From Papio anubis (Eukaryota; Chordata; Mammalia; Primates; Cercopithecidae): a DNA stretch of 64,000 nt. This document shows positions 43,755-54,260 of this stretch, piece after piece. The DNA lies in NCBI RefSeq assembly GCF_008728515.1, contig NC_044981.1, positions 6,190,538-6,254,537 on the forward strand, in the 5' to 3' direction. Under the pieces are notes generated by a model that saw only the letters and a list, made by a program, of their open reading frames with translations, was not told the origin of the DNA and searched no databases. The translations under genes were made by a program, and so were the position numbers. Position 1 is the first letter of the stretch, and each line of letters opens with the position of its first letter.

Positions 43755-44200
43755 AATATGTATTAGTAATTTATTTCTGTATAACAGATTATCCCTAAAG
43801 CTCAGTGCTGTGTTAACACAGCAAACATTTTTGTCTCCTACAGTTTAGATGGGTCTGGAATTTGGAATTTGGTACAGGTTCTCACTCAGCACCTCTCATG
43901 AGATGGCAGCCAGATATTGGCTGGGACTCCAGTGATCTAAAGGCTTCACTGGGGCTGTGAGATCTGTTTCCAAGGTGATTCAGTTACATAGCTGGAAAGT
44001 TAGTACCATTTGTTGGCAAGGGCTTCAGTGCCTCACCACGCAGGCATCCCACAGACAGCTTGAGTGTTCTAACAACATGGCAACTGTCTTCCCCTGGGTC
44101 AGGCAACCTGAGAGAGCAAGGCTGAAGTGGTTACTCATGTTGGCCCTACTCAATCTGGAAGGGGTCCCAGAAGAGTTTGAACAATTGGAGACTAGAGACT
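43755..44200 (-). mobile_element. MLT1-type LTR, antisense
   Basis: Complement of an MLT1 LTR: GTATTAGTAATTTATTTCTG, CTAAAGCTCAGTGCTGTGTT, AACATTTTTGTCTCCTACAG, CTGGGACTCCAGTGATCTAA, AGGCTTCACTGGGGCTG, TTTCCAAGGTGATTCAG, GTTGGCAAGGGCTTCAGTGC, TTCTAACAACATGGCAAC and GAGAGAGCAAGGCTGAAG. The 7640-8172 element belongs to the same family in the opposite orientation. Confidence 0.75.
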
Positions 44201-46540
44201 AGGATAATTAATTGAGGGTCATCTTCAAGGATAACTACAGCAGGGTTTATCCATATTTATGCTCAGGTAGCAGATATACACTGGAACCATCTCAGGCAAA
44301 CTGAGATGCATGGTCACCCTAATCTTTGGTAACTTTGGGGAGAACAGTTTCAGGGTAGTGTAGTGATAGAGATGAGAACCACACTGATGAAATCCAAGCC
44401 CAGATCTATTGCTCAATCACTCAATTAAAAAATGAGCTCATTTCTCATTTCTTTCTACTAGACTTGAAGCGGGTGGAATGGTGAATGTGATGGATGCTCA
44501 TTTTACCATTAACTTGGAGTCCAACAGAGGGTTAAGCGAAGTCAAGATGGAAATTTAGATTAGATTTAATTAGGTTTATTATCCAATAACATTGTTTTAG
44601 TACCTGGATCTCGCCAAGCCTAAAGCTCACAGTAACTGCAACAGTCATCACATTCTTCCCCCATCCTCCTTAAAACTTTTAACTTAGATTTTTTTTTTTT
44701 TTTTGAAATTTACAACCAAAGGAATCCAAATTAATGTCTCCTTTATTTAAGTAGATCCTTGTTGAACACAATCTACTAATCTCCCAGACACACCTAGGCA
44801 TGTCTGAGTGCGGGGTAAACATGGTTTAAACTCAATCTGGTCTCCCTGGTACACTAAGAAGGCTGTTCAGGTCATCTCCTTTAAGAACTTTAACTTGCAC
44901 TAGCATCTTACCTAGTGATTATGATTAGAAGATGGGTTTTATATGTAAGAGTATATATTGACATTGAGTTCATATCAGTATTTGAGCAACCCATAAAACT
45001 CAATCTTCAAGATGGGCAATGACACAGGTACTTCTTTAGAAATATCTTTACTCTGAAACACTGAGGGATCTTCCTTAAATCATTCCAGTAGTAAAAGCTT
45101 TGCCCTGAAAAATGTTGTCAGCAGAATAGCTAGACCACCGATCTGGAACCAAATTGAAGTTCATGTCTATAAAGGGAAAGAAAATATCTGTAAATTGCAT
45201 GCCAGTTGCTTTCTTTTCTGTTACCTTCTAACCACCCTTCAAGTTCTTGTTTCCTTTAGTCATCCAGCAAGAACAGAACTAGGTTTTCATACAGCCTCTC
45301 AGGATTTATTCTATTTATAGTACATCTATTTTGAATTAGAATGTGATTAAAACTCTATCGGTGTTAGGTACATAGAAGAGAGGCTAGAGGTGAATAGAAA
45401 AAGACAGCAGTGGCTGTAATCAGCCTGTGGGGCTCTCCCCTGCTGGGGGTTATCCCACACTGAGGACTGGGGACTTGCAGCCATCTGGAGGTTACTGTAG
45501 ATCAGTGTCTCTTTGGAATGCACATGCAGAGGTAGGAATGCAACTGAGCTGTGCTTGTAGAAAATTGAATGTGTCCACTGATCCGCTAAGTCTAAATAAA
45601 CTCTCATTCTTGTTAGCACAGCAATTAGTCCTCGTGGTCACTGGAGCATTGAAACAAGGCAATTTGGCCCACTTGTCTTGTTTTCCTATGTTCCCAAACA
45701 TGAAACACGTCCAGATTGGGACAGAACAAACCTCCTTAACTTTCAATCACCACCCGCTTCAAATTAAGAAGTAGACTGAGAAGCGGGAACAGCATGGAGG
45801 TGACATTTAATCTCAAGATCTACCCACTGCTATTGCTCAACATTAGCTTGGCCCCTTCAAAGAACACAAGCATGTTCTGGGCATCTACTTTTTTTATATA
45901 CATCATCTCACTGAATCCTCACAAGTGAGGTTTATATAGCAGCCTCTCTTGCAGAAGCACAGTTCACACAGAACACGTGCATGTGGTAGAAACATCGGCG
46001 ATGGGCAAAATCTGCTAATGGATTGAACCTAGAGGAAAGAACCAGCAAAGCCAAGTCATGATTCCAGATCCACCACAAGATCATTTGTGCCTCAGTTTCC
46101 CTTAAAATGCAAGACAACATTAAGGTAAGTAGAGGATCCCTGTTACCATGTTCAATGTAGAACTCTAAGCTTCTTCATGGAAAGGTGTTTAAAAATGCAT
46201 GGTATGACAGCAGTTGAGTAGTCCTTTCACATTCAGACTTACCCAGCGCAGGTGGGAAGAACAATGTGAATTGAGCCCACTGCTGTCTCTGTGCAGTTCA
46301 ATGTTCCCAGATGGCATATCCAATTAGAGTTTATTTCATCATCTTAATTGAAACTTATTGAGAAGTTTCATTCTCAATGAAGGGGAAATTCAAGGGGAAC
46401 AAACATATCAAGATGCTAGCTCTAATATACTTTGACTCTTCCATAGTTCATGGCATAGAACCTGCCATAATTTTCTCCAGCCACACTTAGAGAACAAGAC
46501 AGTACCATGTCCTCTTTTGAGTGCCAGTTTCTCCCCCTTA
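44201..46540. other. Unassigned sequence
   Basis: About 2.3 kb with no confidently named element. A weak antisense MIR may lie near 45895-45950 and another MIR-like piece near 46057-46110 (GATCATTTGTGCCTCAGTTT). A T18 run lies near 44689-44706. No gene is recognised. Confidence 0.45.
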
Positions 46541-46780
46541 GGCAGGGTATCTCAGCCTTGTCACTATTGATATGTGGAGCTGGATAAATGTGTGTTGGGG
46601 CTGGGTGGCTGTGTTATGCATTGAAGGACTGTTTAGCAGCATCCCTGGCCTCCACCTGTCAGATGCCAGTAGCAACCTCCACCTCCCCACCTCACCCCCA
46701 GTAATGACAACCAAAAATGTCTCCAAACATTGCCAACTGTCTCCCGGGAGTAAAATCACCTCTGGTTGAGAACCACAGCC
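46541..46780 (-). mobile_element. MER20-type hAT-Charlie element, antisense
   Basis: TCTCAGCCTTGTCACTATTG, GTTATGCATTGAAGGACTGT, TTAGCAGCATCCCTGGCCTC, TGACAACCAAAAATGTCTCC, AAACATTGCCAACTGTCTCC and CTCTGGTTGAGAACCACAG follow a roughly 220-bp nonautonomous hAT element end to end. I know it as MER20. I am surer of the class than of the name. Confidence 0.7.
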
Positions 46781-46839
46781 TTACAAAATGCATAGCAACT
46801 AAACTACATTGCTTGTTTGAGTTAGGAGGTCTAGAGGGC

Positions 46840-46985
46840 TGAGTGATCATTTATACAATCATCCATTTTATAGATGAAGCCACTGAATCCAAATAAATGT
46901 GGTGCCTTGCTTTAGGTAACACAGGTAAGTGGTACACCTATCATTAGAAACCAGGCCTACTGACTACTCCCTAACTACCTTATCT
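46840..46985 (-). mobile_element. MIR SINE, antisense
   Basis: CATTTTATAGATGAAGCCAC, TGAATCCAAATAAATGTGG, AGGTAACACAGGTAAGTGG and CCAGGCCTACTGACTACTCC follow the complement of MIR. Confidence 0.65.
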
Positions 46986-47090
46986 AAGTCTTGGGAATGG
47001 AAAAAAATCCTATTACCATCTACCTGATCAGCACAGTCTATTTGAAGAAAGTCCATTAAATCTAGATGGGTTAGATCTAGATTTAGTGGG

Positions 47091-47240
47091 CTAAAGCTGC
47101 AGTTACTTTGCACCAACCCAATAAATTAGGTGCACCTGTAGTTCTGGAATAGTTAATGGAATGTGTGGCAAATTAAAAGTAATGGAAAATTAAAAGTAAT
47201 GGCAAAAACTGCAATTACTTTTGCACCAACCCAATATTAT
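47091..47240 (+). mobile_element. MADE1-type mariner MITE, two partial copies
   Basis: A nearly intact right half, AAAAGTAATGGCAAAAACTG then CAATTACTTTTGCACCAACC (47191-47232), follows the 80-bp MADE1 (Hsmar1-related) consensus. A second right-end piece, CTGCAGTTACTTTGCACCAA (47096-47115), lies just upstream. The words between (TTAGGTGCACC, AAATTAAAAGTAATGG) suggest decayed copies or a partial internal duplication. Confidence 0.8.
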
Positions 47241-47738
47241 AGGTCTAATCCAAGCTCCTCTGAGGTCATTCTGATTTAGACAAAACAACCCTCTGCCAAT
47301 TTTTTACCTCTGTCTCCTCAGCCCCACTCTTCTCTTCCCTCTAGTCCCTGTAGAAGCTGTGCTATTTCTAGGACACATAGTCATTGAGTATGTTGCAAGG
47401 TTGAACATCTTCAAATCCTCTAGTGAGCTCCACACCCTTACACAAGCCAACACATGGTTAAATGGTCATCAGTGAAGTCGGTCGGTCCCACCACTGTGCT
47501 TCCTTCTTCAACTCACTTGATTTTCCTTTCTCTGCCCTTAGAGTCACCCATCCCCTTCTATGTACCAATTTCTCACTCACCTTCAACCAAAAAATCCTAG
47601 ATTGGCCCCTACCATCAAAAGATCCATGCCTTTCAAATCTGAACTGATCTTAGACACTTTAGCTGGAGATTCCTTTCTTCTGTAAGTATGTTCACCAAAT
47701 TCTTGGCCTTGCCCAAGAATCAACAGGTAATGTCCTGA
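47241..47738. other. Unassigned sequence
   Basis: Pyrimidine-leaning single-copy-looking DNA with nothing recognised. Confidence 0.5.
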
Positions 47739-47960
47739 AAAAGAAAGAGAAAGAAAGAAGAAAGAAAGAGAGGAGAGAAAGGAAGAAGGAAGGAAGGAAG
47801 GAAGGAAGGAAGGAAGGAAGGAAGGAAGGAAGGAAGGAAGGAAGGAAGGAAGGAAAGAAGGGAAGGAGGGGAGGAGAGAGGGAGGGAGTGAGGGAGTGAG
47901 GGAGGGAGGGAGGGAAGGAGGGGAGGAGGAAGGAAGGAAAGAAGGAAGGAAGGAAGGAGA
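47739..47960. repeat. (GGAA)n/(GAAA)n purine tract
   Basis: About 220 bp almost purely purine on the plus strand: GAAA words, then about 20 GGAA units, a GGGA/GTGAGGGA section, then GGAA again. A 126-codon minus frame of repeated serine-proline-phenylalanine is an artefact of this tract. Confidence 0.97.
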
Positions 47961-48689
47961 CATTTTGGAATTTAAGATGTGACTATCAAGTAATGCAATG
48001 TATTTTCACTTAAGACTTACAGAACCAGGTCTCATTACTCATTACTCTGTGGGAACTAGAGATTTCAGATACTGTCCTTGGGCTTGATATTCCCTTCTTC
48101 TTATCCTCTAAGACACAGGTCAGTTATTTGCAGAAATCTTCTACAACCCTCTCTATCTCAGTTGGATATACATGGTCTCAGCCTAGGGCCTGATGGCATC
48201 ATAGCACATTCACTGTCTTTAGCACAGTCTATTTTTCTGAGTTGGAATTAGACACTCTACAGGAGCAAACAAGAACAGTGAAACATGCGTAGGGTATCCT
48301 GCTGTAATTACTCCAAATTTACAACAACATTTAAAAAGAATTTTACATAAATAGTGATATTGCACAGAATTTCAGAATAATCAGTTCTCATAAATTACTT
48401 TAATTGCACTGTCAAATAAATACCAACTATTTTTTTCTTTTAACCTAGCAAATTCTATTTTTAGTGTTGGTGACGTTGACTTCTTGGATACCATGGAGAA
48501 ATGTTCACCGTATCTGTCATGGCACACAGGTGCATACACACTATTTTTCAAATGTCAGTTCCTACATTTCCCTTGTCCCACTTCCATGCCCTGCTGAGGA
48601 CAAGGTTTCCTGTGCTTCACCCCTATCCACAAATTCAATTGACCATTCCACTTATACCTCTGGGCTGAGAGGTCTTGGGCAGCTGCTAG
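47961..48689. other. Unassigned sequence, possible weak L2
   Basis: Weak sense L2-like words near 48110-48250 (GCAGAAATCTTCTACAACCC). Otherwise nothing recognised. Confidence 0.35.
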
Positions 48690-48960
48690 AGGAGGGCTGG
48701 GCTCTGGGAAAGCATGAGTCCCACCCTCAAGGGGCTTATAGTCTGGTGAGGACCAAAGGTAGATAAATCAGTAATAATAATATACAGTAAAAAGTGGGCA
48801 GGAACCCACAGGGAAGACTGCTAATCCCATCTTGGTGATTGCCCTCATCAAAGAGAAAGCTTTCTAAAGAAAAAAAAATCTAACTCAAAATTTAAGGTGA
48901 GTGGTCCAGGCAAAGTGAGGTGGAGGGAGTGTCCCATGTAGAAGTTTGAGGAACAGAGAA
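48690..48960 (-). mobile_element. L2 LINE fragment, antisense
   Basis: GCTAGAGGAGGGCTGGGCTC, AAGGGGCTTATAGTCTGGTG, AGATAAATCAGTAATAATAA and TCCCATGTAGAAGTTTGAGG follow the complement of the L2 3' region. Confidence 0.6.
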
Positions 48961-49264
48961 TGTTAAGAAACCTCTCAGAGGACATCAAGTCCCTTCTGAC
49001 TCAACATGTTCCAAATATCAGCAACTGGCTTAAAAGGCTTGTTCTTAGACAAGCCTTTTGGACAACATGATATCAGAACAAGGAGAAAGTCCCCTGAACC
49101 ACCAAGACATCTCCCTGTCTATTCAGAATTGGCTGTAATTAACTGAGAGCACAAATATGCCATCCTATAGTTAGAAATAAAATGCCTCTGGAGAGGTCAC
49201 TTCTTAAGGGTTATAAGCTCTATACCAAATAATGTAAGTGATGATGTCAGAGCCCTAGCTTCCA

Positions 49265-49330
49265 AAGGCAATGATTACTAAACATTAAAGGGTATAGGAA
49301 TTACCTGGGAAACCTATTTAAAAAGCAGGC
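49265..49330 (+). mobile_element. MER5-type element, left part of a split copy
   Basis: ATTAAAGGGTATAGGAATTACCTGGGAAAC then TTTAAAAAGCAGGCTT resembles the MER5 (hAT-Charlie) body. The remainder (CCTGGGGTCTGCTGCCAGAC, CAATTCAGTAGGCAT) resumes at 50041-50091, after an inserted L1M 3' end. Confidence 0.5.
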
Positions 49331-50040
49331 TTGGATATTTATACACCCATATACATAGCAGCATTATTCATAATCACCAGAAGTTAAAAACAACCCAAAC
49401 ATCTATTGATAGGTAAATAGATAAGCAAAATGTGGTCTATACATAAAATGGAATATTATTCCATCTTAAAAAGAAAGGAAATCTTCTCAGATACTCCAAC
49501 ATGGATGAAACTTGAGGACATGATGCTCAATGAAATAATCCAGTCACGAAAGGACAAATGCTGTTTGGTTCTACTCACAGTAAGTACTGAGTAGTCAAAT
49601 TTGTAGAGAGAAAAAGTAGAATGGTGAGTGCCAGGGGCTGGGGAGGGAGGAATGCAGGATTGTTGTTTAATGGGTATAGCATTTCAGTTTGGGAAAATGG
49701 AAAAATCCTGGAGATGCGGTGATGGCTGCACGACCATGTGAACATGCTTAATGCATCTGAACTGTACACTTAAAAATGATCAAGAAAACACAAAAAATTA
49801 GCCGGGCGAGGTGGCAGCGCCTGTGGTCCCAGCTACTCGGGAGGCTGAGGCAGGAGAATAGCGGGAACCCGGGAGGCGGAGCTTGCAGTGAGCTGAGATC
49901 TGGCCACTGCACTCCAGCCTGGGTGACAGAGCGAGACTCCGTCTCAAAAAAAAAAAAAAAAAATGATCAAGATGATAAATATTATGTGTATTTCACCACA
50001 ATTAAAAACAATAATGAAAAAGAAAAAGAAAAAAAAAAAA
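49331..50040 (+). mobile_element. L1M-type 3' end, sense, with A-rich tail
   Basis: TTATACACCCATATACATAG, CAGCATTATTCATAATCACC, AAATGGAATATTATTCCATC, CAACATGGATGAAACTTGAG, GTGCCAGGGGCTGGGGAGGG, TGAACTGTACACTTAAAAAT and GTGTATTTCACCACAATTAA are in the order of an old L1 ORF2 end plus 3' UTR. It ends in an A-rich tail at about 50017-50040. It is interrupted by a truncated AluYR. Confidence 0.8.
49786..49958 (+). mobile_element. 5'-truncated AluYR with target duplication
   Basis: Begins near the central A-tract (ACACAAAAAATTAGCCGGGC) and runs through GCGAGGTGGCAGCGCCTG and GAGATCTGGCCACTGCAC to an A-tail. The left monomer is absent. It is flanked by AAAAATGATCAAGA (49772-49785 and 49959-49972), so truncation happened during insertion. 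The GCGAGG and TGGCCACTGC forms fit the Old World monkey AluYR branch. Confidence 0.9.
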
Positions 50041-50091
50041 AGCTTGTTCCTGGGGTCTGCTGCCAGACAGTCCAATTCAGTAGGCATATGT
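50041..50091 (+). mobile_element. MER5-type element, right part of a split copy
   Basis: Resumes the element at 49265 with TTCCTGGGGTCTGCTGCC and CCAATTCAGTAGGCATATGT. It is cut at 50091 by the large L1. Confidence 0.45.
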
Positions 50092-50119
50092 CAAGGAGGT
50101 ACCAGAGAAAGGTGAAGTT

Positions 50120-50985
50120 CAACTTAAAGAAATAAAAAAAAAAAAAAAAAAGATACAGGATATGAATGGAAAAATCTCCAGTGAAACAGATAGAATAAAC
50201 AAAAAAAGAATCATAACTTTTGGAAAGGAAGGGTACACTAACAGAAATGCAAAAGGCACTGGAAAGTTTCAGCAACAGAATTGAACAAGTAGGAGAAAGA
50301 AATTCAGAGCTTGAAGTCAAGCCTTTTGAATTAACTCAATCCAACAAAGACAAAGAAAAAAGAATTGGAGGAATTAACAAAGCCTCTAGGAAATTTGGGA
50401 TTATGTTAAATGACCAAATCTAAGAATAATTGGTGTTCCTGAGGAAGAAGAAAAATCTAAAAGTTTGGAAAACACATTTGAGGGAATAATCAAGGAAAAT
50501 TTATCCAGCCTTGCTAGACATCTAGACATCCAAATACAAGAAGCTCAAGGAACCCCTGGGAAATTCATCACAAAAAGATCATCACCATGGCACATACTCA
50601 TCAGGTTATCTAAAGTCAAGATGAAGGAAAGTATCTTAAGAGCTGTGAGGCAAAAGCACCAGGTAACCTATAAAGGAAACCCTATCAGACTAACAGCAGA
50701 TTTCTCAGCAGAAACCCTACAAGCTAGAAGGGATTGGGGTCCCTATCTTTAGCCTTCTTAAACAAAACAATTATCAGCCAAGAATTTGGTATCCAGTGAA
50801 ACTAAGATTCTTAAATGAAGGAAAGATACAGTCTTTTTCAGACAATCAAAGGCTGAGAGAATTCACCACTACCAAACCAGCACTACAGGAACTGCTAAAA
50901 GGAGCTCTAAATCTTGAAACAAATCCTTGAAATAGAATCTCCTTAAAGCATAATGTCACAGGACCTATAAAACAATAGCACAATA
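50120..50985 (+). pseudogene. L1 ORF1 remnant
   Basis: Encodes fragments of the ORF1 RNA-binding chaperone that packages L1 RNA. Frame 50220-50423 covers coiled-coil-end to RRM-start sequence, and frame 50465-50752 covers the RRM end and C-terminal domain, with ADFSAETLQARRDWG as the familiar C-terminal signature. The two lie in different registers, so at least one frameshift separates them. The N-terminus is lost to 5' truncation. Confidence 0.85.
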
Positions 50986-51034
50986 GAAAAAAATAACGCA
51001 AGGTATTCAGGCAACCACTAGCATGATGAACATA

Positions 51035-54010
51035 ATAGTATCTCACATCTCAATACTAATGTTGAATGTTAATGACCTAAGTGCTCCACTTAAAAGGTAC
51101 AGAATAGCAGAATGAATAAGAATTTGCCAACCAAGTATCTGCTGTTTTTGAGAAAGTCACCTGACACATAAAGACTCACATAAACTTAAGGCGAAGGGGT
51201 GGAAAAAGATATTCCATGCAAATGGACACCAAAAATGAGCAGGAGTAGCTACTTATATCAGACAAAACAAACTTTAAAGCAATGCAGTTAAAAAAGACAA
51301 AGAGGGACATTATATAATGATAAAAGGACTAGTCCAACAGGAAAATATCACAGTCCTAAATATATATGTAGCTAACACCGTAGCCTCCAAATTAATAAAA
51401 CTACTAGATCTAAGGAATGAGATAGATGGCAACACAGTAATAGTGGGGGACTTCAATACTCCACTAACAGCACTAGACAGGTCATCAAGACAGAAAGTCA
51501 ACAAAGAAACAATGGACTTAAACTATATCCTAGAGCAAATAAACTTAACAGATATTTACGGAACATTCTACTCAACAACTGTAGAATGTATATTCTATTC
51601 ATCAGCACATGGAAATTCTCCAAAATAGACCATATGGTAGGCCACAAAACAAGTCTCAACACATTTAAGAAAACTGAAATTACGTCAAATACTCTCTCAG
51701 ACCACAATGGAATGAAATTGGAAATCAACTCCAAAAGGAACCCTCAAAACTGAAAATACATGGAAATAAAATAAGCTGCTCCTGAATCACTGGGTCAACA
51801 ATGAAATCAAAATGAAAAATAAAAAATTCTTTGAACTGAACAATAATAACATAACCTACCAAAACCTGTGGAATACAGGAAAAACAGTGCTAAGAGGAAA
51901 GCTCACAGCGTTAAATACCTACATCAAAATGCCTGAAAGAGCACAAATAGACAATCTAAGGTCATGCCTCATGGAACTAGAGAAACAAGAACAAACCAAA
52001 CCTACACCCCGAAGAAGAAAAGAAATAACCAAGATCTGAGTAGAACTAAATGAAACTGAAACAAAAAAATTTACAAAAGATAAATAAAACCATCAGCTGA
52101 TTCTTTGAAAAGATATGAAATTGATAGACCATTAGTGAGAGTAACCAAGGAAAGAAGAGAAAAGATCTAAATAAGTTCAATTAGAAACCAAATGGGAGAC
52201 ATTACAACCAATACCACAGAAATACAAAAGATCATTCAAGGGTACTATGAACACCTTTGTGCACATAAACTAGAAAACCTAGAGAAGATGAGTACATTTC
52301 TGGAAAGATACAACCCTCCTAAATTAAAACAGGAAGAAATAGACACATCCAAAAAGCTCCTAGAACTGGTAAATGAATTCAGCAAAGTTTCAGGATACAA
52401 AATTAATGTACACGCATCAGTAGTTCTGCTATACACCAACAGTGACCAAGCTGAGAATCAAATCAAGAACTCAACCCCTTTTACAATAACTGCAAAAAAT
52501 AAATAAATAAATAAATACTTAGGAATACACTTAACCAAGGAGGTGAAAGACCTCTGCAGGGAAAACTATAAAACACTGCTGAAAGAAATCACAGATGACA
52601 CAAGCAAATGGAAATACATCCCATGCTCATGGATGGGTAGAATCAACATTGTAAAAATGACCATACTGCCAAAAGCAATCTATAAATTCAATGCAATTCC
52701 CATCAAAATACCACCATCATTCTTCACAGAACTAGAAAAAAAAATCCCAAAATTCATATGGCACCAAAAAAAGAGCCTGCATAGCCAAAGCAAGACTAAA
52801 CAAAAAGAACAAATCTGGAGGCATCACATTACCCAACTCCAAACTATACTATAAGGTGATAGTCACCAAAACAGCATGGTACTCTTTAAAAATAGGCATA
52901 TAGACAAACGGAACAGAATAGATAACCCAGAAATAAACCCAAATACTTACAGCCAACTGATCTTTGATAAAGCAAACAAAAACATAAAGTGGGGAAAGGT
53001 CACCCAATTCAACAAATGATGCTGGGATAATTGGCAAGCCACATGTAGAAGAATGAAACTGGATCCTCATCTCTCAGCTTATAAAAAATCAACTCAAGAT
53101 GGATCAAGGACTTAAATCTAAGACCTGAAACCATAAAAATCCCGGAAAATAACATTCAGAAAACACTTCTAGACATTGGTTTATGCAAAGACTTCATGTC
53201 CAAGAACCCAAAAGTAAATGCAACAGAAACAAAGATAAATAGATGGGACTTAATTAAACTAAAAAAACTTCTGCACAGCAAAAGACATAATCAGCACAGT
53301 AAACAGACAACCCACAGAGTGGAGAAAATCTTCACAATCTATACTTCCAACAGACTAATATCCAGGATCTACAAGGAACTCAAACAAATCAGCAAGAAAA
53401 AAAAAAAAACCATCAAAAATTGGGCCAAGGATATGAATAGAAAATCTCAAAAGAAGATATACAAATGGCCAATAAACATATGAAAAAATGCTCAACATCA
53501 CTAATTATCAGGGAAATGCAAGTCAAAACCACAATGTGGTATCACCTTACTCCTACAAGAATGGCCATAAAAAACAATAGTAGATGTTGGCATGGATGTG
53601 GTGAAAAGGGAACAGTTTTACATTGTTGGTAGCAATGTAAACTAGTACAACCACCATGGAAAACAGTGTGGAGAGTCCTGAAATAACTACAAGTAGACCT
53701 ATCATTTGATCCAGCAATCCCACTACTGGGTATCTACCCAGAGGACAAAAATTCATTATATGAAAAACATACTTGTACATGCATGTTTATAGCAGCACAA
53801 TTCACAATTGCAAAAATATGGAACCAACTCAAATGCCCATCAATCAAGGAGTGGATAAAGAAAATGTGGTATATATATACCATGGAATGCTACTCAACCA
53901 TAAAAAGAACAAAATAATGGCATTCACAGCAACCTGGATGGAATTGGAGACGATTATTCGAAGTGAAGTAGCTCGGGAATGAAAAACCAAACATCATATG
54001 TTCTCACTTA
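51035..54010 (+). pseudogene. L1 ORF2 remnant lacking the reverse-transcriptase core
   Basis: ORF2 normally encodes an endonuclease, a reverse transcriptase and a C-terminal region that nick DNA and copy L1 RNA. Present are much of the endonuclease (frame 51317-51628, VGDFNTPLTALDRSSRQKVN), the linker (51812-52039), and post-palm to C-terminal pieces (52352 onward, FSKVSGYKIN; KDMNRKSQKK near 53430; AFTATWMELET near 53930). Near 52345, sequence equivalent to about residue 470 joins sequence equivalent to about residue 720, so the palm with the FADD active-site motif is gone. Many stops and frameshifts break the rest. Confidence 0.85.
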
Positions 54011-54260
54011 TAAGTGGGGGCTAAGCTATGAGGATGCAAAGGCATAAAAATGATATGATAGACTTCCAGGGCTCAAGGTGAAAGTGTGGGAGGGGTTGTG
54101 AGGGATAAAATACTACAAACATGGTACAGTGTACCCTGCTTGGGTGATGGGTGCACCAAAATCTCAAAAAAATCACTGCTAAATAACGTGTTCATGTACA
54201 AAAAATAAATTTTAAAAATTTCCCCCCCCCCAAAAAAATACACAAAAAAATAGCATATGT

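Larger units (their letters stand above)
50092..54250 (+). mobile_element. Primate L1 (older L1PA/L1PB age), 4.2 kb, truncated and internally deleted
   Basis: A sense L1 that starts within ORF1 and runs to the 3' end, with an A-rich tail at 54228-54250. It is flanked by TAGGCATATGT (50081-50091) and TAGCATATGT (54251-54260), an imperfect target duplication. The full-length form is about 6 kb: the 5' UTR and the start of ORF1 are missing, and about 0.75 kb of ORF2 is deleted near 52345. The 3' UTR cues AGCTATGAGGATGCAAAGGC and GGGTGATGGGTGCACCAAAA point to an older L1PA-like subfamily. It cannot move by itself. Confidence 0.92.

Noticed and set aside
47583..47963. 126-codon minus-strand Ser/Pro/Phe-rich frame
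   Set aside because: A direct artefact of translating the GGAA purine tract.
50092..54250. L1 considered as a potentially active element
   Set aside because: 5' truncation, frameshifts in both ORFs and loss of the reverse-transcriptase core rule out autonomous activity.
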